DNA of 64,000 nt, taken from an uncultured Lachnospiraceae bacterium (GTDB lineage: Bacteria; Bacillota; Clostridia; Lachnospirales; Lachnospiraceae). This document shows positions 47,022 through 54,733 of this stretch, one piece after another; position 1 is the first letter of the stretch, and each line of letters starts with the position of its first letter. Location: contig CACYPS010000001.1 in the NCBI GenBank assembly GCA_902776305.1, forward strand, positions 309,025 through 373,024, written 5' to 3'. A program made the translations under genes and the position numbers. The notes under the pieces were generated by a model, which was not told where the DNA came from, ran no database searches, and saw only the letters and a list, made by a program, of their open reading frames with translations.

Positions 47022-47304
47022 CTGTGATCTCCCTTTCCAGTCTTTCGCCGATTTCCGGCGGAATATCCTGTTCAAGTTTCAGTGCTCTCTTCAGGGAATG
47101 TGCCTTCAATGCTTTTCTGAGACACTCCGGATTCCTGCACAGATATGCTCCGCGTCCGTTTGCTTTTCCTGTCAGATCGACTTTGACTTCGCCGTCAACC
47201 GTTCTGACAACGCGGATCAGTTCGTTTTTATTTTTCGCTGTTCTGCAGCCCTGACAGGTCCGCTGCGGTTTCTTCTTCAATGTCTTCGATAAGGTCCCGG
47301 CCAT
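47011..47304 (-). CDS. ylxR: YlxR/RnpM (DUF448) RNA-binding protein
   Basis: This 97-residue protein of the nusA operon has the signature RTCQGCRTAKNKNELIRVVR and GRGAYLCRNPECLRKALK. Relatives bind RNase P RNA and may also affect transcription. The ATG at 47304 has GGGAG six bases upstream. A TTG at 47280 would give MKKKPQRTCQGC, closer to the usual family start. Either way it overlaps the nusA 3' end by more than 50 bases. Confidence 0.9.
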   Translation of the reverse strand: MAGTLSKTLKKKPQRTCQGCRTAKNKNELIRVVRTVDGEVKVDLTGKANGRGAYLCRNPECLRKALKAHSLKRALKLEQDIPPEIGERLEREITDGQ

Positions 47305-48424
47305 TTATCTCTCCCGATTTCTCATAATACTCACCGTTTTCATCAAAATCATCCTGGAACATGTGATCAAAATCGCCGGCTGCCCTTGCCTGTGTTTCGG
47401 ATTTAATGTCGATCTTATAGCCGGTAAGACGAGCTGCGAGTCTCGCATTCTGTCCTTCCTTGCCGATTGCCAGTGAAAGCTGCGAATCCGGAACAATGAC
47501 TTTCGCCGCATGTTCTTCAGGGTTCGCCTCGACTGTTACGACTTTGGCCGGGCTGAGCGCGTTCTCAATCAAAATTGCCGGGTTCTCATCCCAGGCGATG
47601 ATATCGATCTTCTCACCTCTGAGCTCATTTACAACTGCTGTTACACGGCTGCCGTTCATACCGACACATGCTCCTACAGCGTCGACATCCGGGTTATTGG
47701 AATAAACAGCCATCTTGGTTCTGGAGCCGGGCTCACGGGAAATTCCTTTGATCTCAACAATGCCCTCCCGGATCTCCGTTACTTCTTCCTCGAACAGTTT
47801 CTTAACAAGTTCCGGATGCGTTCTTGAGACCAGGATCTTCGGTCCTTTTGAATTGTTCTTGACATCCAGCACATATACTTTGATTCTCTCTGTCGGAGCA
47901 ATTTTCTCGGATTTGACCTGCTCATTCTCACTGAGAAGCGCGTCAGCCTTGCCGAGGTTAATACTGAATGATTTTCCCTGCTGTCTGGAAACCACACCTG
48001 AAACGACCTGTCTGATCTTGCTGTTATACTGATTGAAGACCACATTTCGTTCCTCCTCACGAATGCGCTGAAGGATCACATTCTTCGCATTCTGAGTGGC
48101 GATTCTTCCGAAACTCTTTGAATTAATATCTATTGTAATAATGTCGCCGGCTTCCGCCGTCGGATCCGTCTTCCTTGCTTCCGCCACAGTCAGCTGCTGT
48201 GTCTTGTCAACGATATCATCCTCAGTCTCTACGACTTCCTTCTCAGCTGTCACGGAGAACTCGCATGTCTCCGGATCAACATGGATGCTGATATTTTCTG
48301 TTTTCCCGAAATTCGTCTTGCAGGCCTGCATGAGAGAAAGCTCAATCGACTCGATCAGCGATTCCTTGCTGATGCCTTTTTCTTTCTCAAGCAGTTCCAT
48401 TGCCTCTTTTAATTCGGTATTCAT
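47228..48424 (-). CDS. nusA: Transcription factor NusA
   Basis: NusA binds RNA polymerase and controls pausing, termination and antitermination. The 398-residue protein has the N-terminal polymerase-binding domain (about 1-120), an S1 domain (about 135-200), KH1 (SREPGSRTKMAVYSNNPDVDAVGACVG split across about 227-255) and KH2 (SQLSLAIGKEGQNARLAARLTGYKIDI). There is no C-terminal acidic repeat as in E. coli. It follows rimP in the usual order. Confidence 0.96.
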   Translation of the reverse strand: MNTELKEAMELLEKEKGISKESLIESIELSLMQACKTNFGKTENISIHVDPETCEFSVTAEKEVVETEDDIVDKTQQLTVAEARKTDPTAEAGDIITIDINSKSFGRIATQNAKNVILQRIREEERNVVFNQYNSKIRQVVSGVVSRQQGKSFSINLGKADALLSENEQVKSEKIAPTERIKVYVLDVKNNSKGPKILVSRTHPELVKKLFEEEVTEIREGIVEIKGISREPGSRTKMAVYSNNPDVDAVGACVGMNGSRVTAVVNELRGEKIDIIAWDENPAILIENALSPAKVVTVEANPEEHAAKVIVPDSQLSLAIGKEGQNARLAARLTGYKIDIKSETQARAAGDFDHMFQDDFDENGEYYEKSGEINGRDLIEDIEEETAADLSGLQNSEK

Positions 48425-48476
48425 TTTGCAGTTTCCTCCATATAGTCAGGTCCCATAGGCCCGTTAATCATGATTC

Positions 48477-48941
48477 TCAGAAGTCGAACGCGAGACGAAT
48501 CAGTGATATCTCCGCTCTTTGAAATTCATAAGACTTGTCATCCGATTCAATTTTGACCGTTTTTCCGTCAGCGCTTTTTAAGATACCGGTAAACTCCTTT
48601 TCACCGTCCACTGCCTTATACAGCTTGACTTCCACTTCTTTACCCATTGCAAATTCGAAATCTCTCGGGCGTTTCAACACGCGGCCGAGTCCCGGCGAAC
48701 TGACGATAAGGGTATAGGCATCCGGAATGAAATCCTCCTCATCCAGAAGCGGATCGATCGCACGGCTGCACGCTTCGCACTCATCTATTCCGATACCGCC
48801 TTCCTTATCGACATAAATAAGAAGATTATATTCTCCGGCTGTCTTCACATACTCGGCATCTACCGGTATGAGATCCAGTTCATTGGCGACCCGCTGAAGC
48901 AGGGACCATGCCTTTTCTTCTATTACGTCTTTTTTACTCAC
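48477..48941 (-). CDS. rimP: Ribosome maturation factor RimP
   Basis: RimP assists 30S maturation. The 154-residue protein has the N domain with LDLIPVDAEYVK and YNLLIYVDKEGGIGIDECE, the family SSPGLGRVLKRPRDF and a C-terminal SH3-like domain. It starts at GTG (48941), following AGGAG by five bases; the longer frame to 49058 runs through the gyrA-type gene terminator and is not coding. It heads the rimP-to-ribF operon. Confidence 0.93.
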   Translation of the reverse strand: MSKKDVIEEKAWSLLQRVANELDLIPVDAEYVKTAGEYNLLIYVDKEGGIGIDECEACSRAIDPLLDEEDFIPDAYTLIVSSPGLGRVLKRPRDFEFAMGKEVEVKLYKAVDGEKEFTGILKSADGKTVKIESDDKSYEFQRAEISLIRLAFDF

Positions 48942-48970
48942 TTTTATCTCCTGAATAGAACTACGGCAAA

Positions 48971-49004
48971 ATTCAGGAGCGGACTTAAAAGCCCGCTCCT
49001 GAAT
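48971..49004 (-). terminator. Perfect 12-bp hairpin ending the topoisomerase transcript
   Basis: ATTCAGGAGCGG and CCGCTCCTGAAT pair perfectly with a 10-base loop, followed by TTTTG on the minus strand. It lies about 80 bases after the parC-like stop and just before rimP, where it could also act as an attenuator of the rimP operon. Confidence 0.75.
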
Positions 49005-49083
49005 ACTTAACCATCTGACATCTTTAGTAACTATATCACCACATATTATGAATTGCAAGTCCTTTTTTCAGTAAATTCCGACG

Positions 49084-51366
49084 TTAGCTCCGTTTTGTGC
49101 CTTTCCCTCCTCGTTTGGCGATCTTCAGGCGATTCAGGTAAAGCTTCTTTCCGTTGTACTCGATTGCGAACTCTCCACTGCCTCCAAGAAGGTATGCGTT
49201 CTTAACAAAGTCATCGTCCGCAAGTTTGATGCCACGGACACCGACCGCCCCCTTTTTGAGCTCGGAAACTTCCGAGAGTGCAAATCTCAGGCTGTATCCA
49301 CTCTCAGAAATGAGTACTGCAGTCTCCATGGAGTCAGCAGGTGTCGCAAGGAGCAGGCTGTCATCAGGCTGAAGCTTTGTAGCCATGACTGTCCGATTGG
49401 CTGTATCAAATTCGCTGCCGGCCGTCACCTTGACATTCCCTTGTTTCGTTGCAAAAAAGATCCTGCTGTCCCTGACCTCCGAGATCGGGCTGATCCATAC
49501 AATGTCTTCCGACTTATTACTGAAATTACTCAGATTATCGACCGGAACTCCCTTATCTCTGAGTCTTTTTTGCGGAATGTCGATGACTTTTACCGTATGC
49601 ATCTTTCCTGTATTCGTAAAAATACAGATCTTATCCGTGTTCATAACACGGAAAATATAAGTATTGTCGGCATCGGCCGCCTCCCTGTTCTTCTCATAAA
49701 CAGAAGGATCGAGCGTCTTCACGTATCCGAAGCGGTCCATGGCAAATACCACTTCTTCCTCGACCACCTTCTTTTCCTCAAGGATAATCTCATCCGCATT
49801 CTCGATCACCGTTCTTCTCGGACACGCATATTCCTTTTTGATTGACAGAAGCTCACCGATGATATCATCCGACATGGCGTCGTAGTCGCTCAGCAGTCTC
49901 TGATATTCTGCGATTCTCGCCAGGGTCTCTTCGTGCTGCTTAATAAGAGCCTGCACTTCGAGGCCGATCAGTTTCACGAGACGCATATCAAGTATTGCCT
50001 GAGCCTGCCGCTCTGTAAAGCGGAGCTGAGAAGCCATCTTCTGACTTTTCTTCGTTTTGAATCGAATACCTTCCGTATTGCCGAAAATCAGGCAGTCCTT
50101 TGCCATCTTCTGATCTTTTGATCCCCTGAGGATCTCTATGATCAGGTCTATGACGTCGCATGCCTCAATAAGACCTTCCTCTATTTCCTTCTTCTCAAGA
50201 TCTTTTGTAAGTAGATTCCTGTACTTGCGGTTCGCGAGTTCAAAGCGGAACTCAGTGAATGCTTCGAAAATATTCCGAAGGGACATCGTTTCGGGTCGTC
50301 CGTCGGAGACGACCAGCATATTCATCCCGAACGTGTCCTCCAGTTTCGTCTTTTTATATAGTATATTTCTTATCTGCTCGGGATCGGCGCCCTTCTTCAG
50401 TTCTATGACGATCCGGATTCCTTCCTTGGATGACTGATTCGAGATATCCGTAATGTCCGTTATTACCCTGGATTCAGCAAGGGATGCCACATCGTTCAGG
50501 AATTTCCCGATTCCGCTGCCGATCATAGTATAAGGGATTTCCGTGATGACGATCTGCTGCCTTCCTCCCCGGGTCTTCTCGATGACCGTCTTTCCCCGTA
50601 TTCTGAGCTTACCGTTTCCGGTTGCATAAATCCTCGGCAGATCATCTTTATTTACAATGATACCGCCTGTCGGAAAATCCGGTCCGTGAAGGCAGGAAAG
50701 CAATTCCTCATCCGTGATATCATTATTGCGGATATAAGCAACCGCAGCATCTATTACTTCACCGAGGTTATGAGGCGGTATCGACGTTGACATACCGACT
50801 GCGATACCGTCCGACCCGTTCACGAGTATATTCGGAATACGTACAGGCAGTACAGAAGGTTCCTTCTCCGTCTCATCAAAGTTCGGCACAAAATCTATGA
50901 CATCCTTGTCAAGATCGGCAAGGAACACTTCCTGTGTTATCTTCATCAGGCGGGCTTCCGTATAACGCATGGCCGCTGCTCCGTCGCCCTCGATCGATCC
51001 GAAATTCCCGTGCCCGTCGACAAGTACCTGGCCTTTTTTAAAATCCTGAGCCATCACAACAAGGGATTCGTAGATGGAAGTGTCTCCGTGCGGATGATAT
51101 TTACCCATCGTATCTCCTACGATACGGGCAGACTTCCTGTACGGTCTGTCGAATCTTGTTCCCAGTTCATGCATATCATAAAGTACACGCCTCTGGACCG
51201 GTTTCAGACCGTCCCTGACATCGGGAAGTGCTCTCGAAACTATAACGGACATAGCGTAATCAATGTAATTCTTTTGCATCAGTTCCGAGTAGTCCGTGCG
51301 GATTATGCGATCCGAATTGTCGCGGCCGGAATCGGCCTTCACTCCCGTTTTCGCTGATTTATCCAA
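49084..51366 (-). CDS. parC: Type IIA DNA topoisomerase, subunit A (ParC/GyrA-like)
   Basis: This is the DNA cleavage and rejoining subunit of a type IIA topoisomerase. The 760-residue protein has SRALPDVRDGLKPVQRR, HPHGDTSIYE and catalytic Tyr135 in MRYTEARL, then a short C-terminal beta-pinwheel. It lacks the GyrA box at its usual place near residue 560 (QKRLRDKGVP instead) but ends with KRGGKGTKRS, a partial copy. With the short length and B-then-A pairing without recF or dnaN, this favours a topoisomerase IV-type or second enzyme rather than the main gyrase. It starts at TTG 51366, nine bases after AGGAGG. Confidence 0.85.
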   Translation of the reverse strand: MDKSAKTGVKADSGRDNSDRIIRTDYSELMQKNYIDYAMSVIVSRALPDVRDGLKPVQRRVLYDMHELGTRFDRPYRKSARIVGDTMGKYHPHGDTSIYESLVVMAQDFKKGQVLVDGHGNFGSIEGDGAAAMRYTEARLMKITQEVFLADLDKDVIDFVPNFDETEKEPSVLPVRIPNILVNGSDGIAVGMSTSIPPHNLGEVIDAAVAYIRNNDITDEELLSCLHGPDFPTGGIIVNKDDLPRIYATGNGKLRIRGKTVIEKTRGGRQQIVITEIPYTMIGSGIGKFLNDVASLAESRVITDITDISNQSSKEGIRIVIELKKGADPEQIRNILYKKTKLEDTFGMNMLVVSDGRPETMSLRNIFEAFTEFRFELANRKYRNLLTKDLEKKEIEEGLIEACDVIDLIIEILRGSKDQKMAKDCLIFGNTEGIRFKTKKSQKMASQLRFTERQAQAILDMRLVKLIGLEVQALIKQHEETLARIAEYQRLLSDYDAMSDDIIGELLSIKKEYACPRRTVIENADEIILEEKKVVEEEVVFAMDRFGYVKTLDPSVYEKNREAADADNTYIFRVMNTDKICIFTNTGKMHTVKVIDIPQKRLRDKGVPVDNLSNFSNKSEDIVWISPISEVRDSRIFFATKQGNVKVTAGSEFDTANRTVMATKLQPDDSLLLATPADSMETAVLISESGYSLRFALSEVSELKKGAVGVRGIKLADDDFVKNAYLLGGSGEFAIEYNGKKLYLNRLKIAKRGGKGTKRS

Positions 51367-51491
51367 ATATCAAGACCTCCTTGTCTGCAACCTGATTTAA
51401 TGTATGATGAATTCTCCGGTTCTTTGCCGTCCGGATGAATTCAAGTCGGTTTCATCTTTATCCCGTTGTCCTGAGCAGACGGGACTCCTGC

Positions 51492-53417
51492 TTAAACGTC
51501 AAGCTCTGCATCCGTTGCGTGCTCATAGATGAATTCCCGCCTCGGGGGAACATCTGTTCCCATTAGAATCTCCGTAATATCGGAGGAGAGTCTCGGGTCA
51601 CTGATTTCAATGCGTCTCAACATTCTTGTATCGGGATTCAATGTGGTCTCCCAGAGCTGATCCGGGTCCATCTCACCGAGACCCTTGTACCGCTGAAGGG
51701 TAAACTTTTCGCCCGCGTGTTTTTTGCGGTAGCGCTCCAGTGCCTTGTCATCATAAAGATACTCGCCCTCTCCCCTGGAAGGCATGACCTTGTACAGAGG
51801 CGGCATGGCGATATATACATGCCCCTCGGTAATCAAATCGGGCATATATCGATAGAACAATGTAAGAAGCAGTGTTCCGATATGTGCGCCATCCACATCC
51901 GCATCAGCCATTATTATGATCTTGTCATATTTTAATTTGCTGATATCAAAGTCATTACCGTAGCCCTCGGAAAATCCGCATCCGAAAGAAGTGATCATTG
52001 TCTTGATCTCGGCATTTGCGAGAACCTTATCGATACTCGCCTTCTCGACATTGAGTATTTTTCCCCTGATCGGAAGAATCGCCTGATACGTACGATCGCG
52101 CGCAGTCTTGGCAGACCCCCCTGCGGAATCTCCCTCTACGATAAATATCTCACACTTTGAAGCATCCCTGCTGATGCAGTTAGCGAGCTTGCCGTTTGTA
52201 TCGAAAGAGAACTTTTGTTTAGAGAGGAGATTTGTCTTTGTCTTTTCTTCCGTCTTCCGGATTTTTGCGGATTTTTCCGCACAGCCGAGTACCACCTTGA
52301 GCGTGTCAAGATTCCTGTCAAAATAGTGCGGCGCTTCCTCGGCTACGATCTTGGCAACAACTCTCGATGCATCGGGGTTGTCGAGCTTCGTCTTCGTCTG
52401 TCCCTCGAATCTGGGATTCGGATGCTTGATGGAGATCACAGCCGTCATTCCGTTTCGAATATCCGCACCGGTAAAATTACTGTCCTTCTCCTTGAGGATC
52501 CCCAGCTCTCTCGCGTAGCTGTTCATTACCTGGGTGAAGGCAGTCTTGAATCCGGTCAGATGCGTTCCGCCGTCCGCGTTAAAAATATTGTTACAGTATC
52601 CCTGCACATTTTCATGAAACTCATTGACATATTGAAGTGCGATCTCGACCTGAATTCCTTCATCTTTTCCTTTGAAGGAGATCGGCTCTGTCAGACACTC
52701 TGAATTCCGGTTCATCTCACGGACAAAGCCTACAATACCATCCGGTTCGTGATACGTTTTCTCTTCTTCCTTATCCTTCCGCTTATCACGGAAGACAATT
52801 GTAAGACCGGGGTTAAGATACGCTGTTTCGTGAAGCCTCGACTTCACCTCCGTTGCGGCGAATCTTGTCACCTCAAATATTTCGGGATCCGGAAGGAAAT
52901 TGACCGTGGTCCCGGTTTCCCTGGTCCTGCCGAGTATCGGGAGAAGCCCGTTGACCAGTTCGAGATCCGGTTTTCCCTGAACATAATGATCATGATGAAT
53001 CGCTCCGTCGCGCTTGACCTTAACATCCAGATAAGTGGAGAGCGCGTTGACAACGGATGATCCGACTCCGTGAAGACCTCCGGATGTTTTATACGCATCA
53101 TTATCGAATTTTCCGCCTGCATGAAGTGTTGTATATACAAGTCGCTCAGCCGGGACTCCTTTTTCATGCATACCGACCGGGATACCTCGTCCGTTGTCGG
53201 ATACTGTACAGGATCCATCCGCTTCCAAGGTCACCTCGATTCTGTCGCAGGACCCGGCAAGATGTTCATCAACTGCGTTGTCAACAATCTCATAGATAAG
53301 GTGGTTGAGACCTTTTCTGGAAGTGCTTCCGATGTACATACCGGGCCGCATCCTTACCGCTTCGAGGCCTTCGAGCACATGGATGCTGCTTTCATCATAA
53401 TTGGTTTTCTTTGCCAT
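51492..53417 (-). CDS. parE: Type IIA DNA topoisomerase, subunit B (ParE/GyrB-like)
   Basis: This is the ATPase subunit of the pair. The 641-residue protein has the GHKL ATPase motifs EIVDNAVDEHLAG, VSDNGRGIPVG and GGLHGVGSSVVNAL, the TOPRIM motifs IVEGDSAGGSA and DADVDGAHI, and PLYKV. No GyrB-specific insert is seen. The length suits either ParE or GyrB. The ATG follows GGGGG by about eight bases and a near-consensus promoter lies at 53441-53469. The parC-like gene follows after 125 bases. Confidence 0.85.
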   Translation of the reverse strand: MAKKTNYDESSIHVLEGLEAVRMRPGMYIGSTSRKGLNHLIYEIVDNAVDEHLAGSCDRIEVTLEADGSCTVSDNGRGIPVGMHEKGVPAERLVYTTLHAGGKFDNDAYKTSGGLHGVGSSVVNALSTYLDVKVKRDGAIHHDHYVQGKPDLELVNGLLPILGRTRETGTTVNFLPDPEIFEVTRFAATEVKSRLHETAYLNPGLTIVFRDKRKDKEEEKTYHEPDGIVGFVREMNRNSECLTEPISFKGKDEGIQVEIALQYVNEFHENVQGYCNNIFNADGGTHLTGFKTAFTQVMNSYARELGILKEKDSNFTGADIRNGMTAVISIKHPNPRFEGQTKTKLDNPDASRVVAKIVAEEAPHYFDRNLDTLKVVLGCAEKSAKIRKTEEKTKTNLLSKQKFSFDTNGKLANCISRDASKCEIFIVEGDSAGGSAKTARDRTYQAILPIRGKILNVEKASIDKVLANAEIKTMITSFGCGFSEGYGNDFDISKLKYDKIIIMADADVDGAHIGTLLLTLFYRYMPDLITEGHVYIAMPPLYKVMPSRGEGEYLYDDKALERYRKKHAGEKFTLQRYKGLGEMDPDQLWETTLNPDTRMLRRIEISDPRLSSDITEILMGTDVPPRREFIYEHATDAELDV

Positions 53418-53440
53418 TTTATGTACCCCCTGAGTTTCGA

Positions 53441-53469
53441 ATTATAGCACCCGAACGCGTGTTTGTAAA
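53441..53469 (-). promoter_or_regulatory. Strong sigma-A promoter of parE-parC
   Basis: TTTACA (53464-53469), 17 bases and TATAAT (53441-53446) on the minus strand, with a TGC just before the -10 (extended -10). Confidence 0.82.
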
Positions 53470-53528
53470 GATGTTTTGTGTCATGGGAAAGGGAAGTCTA
53501 TACTTGGTTTCCTTTAGCGCAAAAAAAT

Positions 53529-53551
53529 CAGCTGTTGCCCGGCAACAGCTG
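53529..53551 (-). terminator. Terminator of the gene at 53612
   Basis: CAGCTGTTGCC and GGCAACAGCTG form an 11-bp stem with one loop base drawn out to a small loop, followed by a T, then seven Ts on the minus strand. Confidence 0.85.
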
Positions 53552-53611
53552 TTCCTGAACTTGATAACTTTCTCCTTACTCCCATCTCCGGAGTAACATT
53601 TCTGATAATGG

Positions 53612-54079
53612 TCAGATCTTCGGGCCCATCAGATACGGATTGATCTCATCTTCCGCAGATTCGATAAGAGCCTTGCGATCCAGGAAATCTCTCATATAGT
53701 TGATCTGGTTCGCGCCGCCGTTCTCCTCGATGTCAAAATTGGCCCAGACATCCATATAAGCCACAAAATTCCTGATGCAGCCCCTGATGATATCTTTGGC
53801 ATCGGCTGTACATACGTAGAGTTTCTTAGTGCGTTCATCTATAACATATGATAAGTCGTCGTTGGCAATGACTATAAACTTCCCTTCTTCTCCGTCAACG
53901 CTGAGGACAAGATGTCTGTCACCTTTTTTACCCGAAAGGTACTCTTTAAATTCCTGAATGAAAGGACCGGTGATGTCCTGCTTATAGGAAAGCGGTATGT
54001 CAATCATATTCTTATCTTCTGTCTGAAGACTTAAGAATGCAAGCCCTTCGATCGGTTCTACAACTTTTACTTTACTCAT
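53612..54079 (-). CDS. Unrecognised protein of 155 residues
   Basis: I do not recognise the family. The protein starts at ATG 54079 after GGGAG. It is soluble, slightly acidic, with alternating beta and helix segments: VEPIEGLAFLSLQT, HLVLSVDGEEGKFIVIANDDLSYVID (split) and a helical C half (IIRGCIRNFVAYMDVW). It has no signal peptide and no membrane helix. It has its own terminator and is flanked by the topoisomerase promoter and tRNA-Glu. Codon use looks normal for the window, so the gene is probably real. Confidence 0.7.
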   Translation of the reverse strand: MSKVKVVEPIEGLAFLSLQTEDKNMIDIPLSYKQDITGPFIQEFKEYLSGKKGDRHLVLSVDGEEGKFIVIANDDLSYVIDERTKKLYVCTADAKDIIRGCIRNFVAYMDVWANFDIEENGGANQINYMRDFLDRKALIESAEDEINPYLMGPKI

Positions 54080-54130
54080 CGTTCTCCCTCCATCCAACAT
54101 CCCGGCACAGTCAGCCACGCTGCCGAAACT

Positions 54131-54210
54131 TTCGTTCATCGTGTGATACTCGTAACGTGAGTCTATGATACTCGCGTAATGTGATACTCATCTTTATCGT
54201 GAGTATATTG
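54131..54210. repeat. Diverged dispersed element near the gene at 53612
   Basis: The sequence repeats GTGATACTC and CGTGAG motifs and contains ATCTTTATCGTGAGTAT. This is a decayed version of the TTCTTCATCGCG...ACTCGTGAC elements. It fills most of the space between the gene at 53612 and tRNA-Glu. Confidence 0.4.
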
Positions 54211-54311
54211 TTCTGTGCAGATTACTCTGCTGTCTCTTCACAGCAACAAAAGTATTGTATCACTTATAGGAACAGCGCGCAACTCTGCAGGTCTTATGTA
54301 TGGGCAAAAAA

Positions 54312-54335
54312 AATCCGAGGCAACTGCCTCGGATT
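54312..54335 (-). terminator. Terminator of tRNA-Glu
   Basis: AATCCGAGGC and GCCTCGGATT form a perfect 10-bp stem with loop AGTT, followed by TTTTTT on the minus strand, directly after the tRNA. Confidence 0.92.
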
Positions 54336-54338
54336 AAG

Positions 54339-54410
54339 TAGCCGGTAGGGGAATCGAACCCCTGTTTCCGCCGTGAGAGGGCGGCGTCTTAACCGCTTGA
54401 CCAACCGGCC
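54339..54410 (-). tRNA. tRNA-Glu (anticodon CUC)
   Basis: The 72-base cloverleaf has an acceptor stem GGCCGGT with ACCGGCT, a D-arm with GGTCAAGCGGTTAAGAC, an anticodon stem CCGCC/GGCGG around CTCTCAC (anticodon CTC, reading GAG), and a T-arm CAGGGGTTCGATTCCCCTA. The CCA end is not encoded. It is a single gene followed by its own terminator. Confidence 0.95.
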
Positions 54411-54537
54411 ACGTCTTGCGACTTGCTTATATTAACACTTGCGGCGAATTAAAGCAAGTGTTTTTTTGAAATTTTTGAAATTGTTTTCATATTTTCTTTA
54501 GCGGGAGGATGGAGCCCAATACTATGAATATTACAGA

Positions 54538-54573
54538 GCCGTCGCACTGAGGCGTAAAGCCTGATGCGACGGC
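54538..54573 (-). terminator. GCCGTCGCA hairpin downstream of the deacetylase
   Basis: GCCGTCGCA and TGCGACGGC form a 9-bp stem with an inner GAGGC-type pairing. The arms match the GGCTGTCGC family. The 323-base gap 54411-54733 holds this hairpin and the 47-bp array. Confidence 0.5.
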
Positions 54574-54580
54574 CCTATCT

Positions 54581-54733
54581 CACACTGAAACCGGTTTATT
54601 GCCTTTCTCTTGAAGATGCAGCTGTTACACACTGAAACCGGTTTATTGCCTTCCTCTTGAAGATGCAGCAGTTACACACTTAAATCGGTCTGTTGCCAGT
54701 CTCCTGAAGACGCTGTCATCTCACGCTCAAATA
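54581..54733. repeat. 47-bp tandem repeat, 3 copies plus a partial fourth
   Basis: Units start at 54581, 54628 and 54675, with a partial fourth at 54722 that reaches the deacetylase stop. Units 1 and 2 are nearly identical (CACACTGAAACCGGTTTATT is shared); unit 3 is more diverged. There is no open frame through it. Confidence 0.85.

Noticed and set aside
51066-51130. Thr at the position of GyrA Ser83 (HPHGDTSIYE) as a quinolone-resistance change
   Set aside because: Thr at this place is a natural variant in many Gram-positive topoisomerases, and the gene may not be the main gyrase. No resistance claim can be made.
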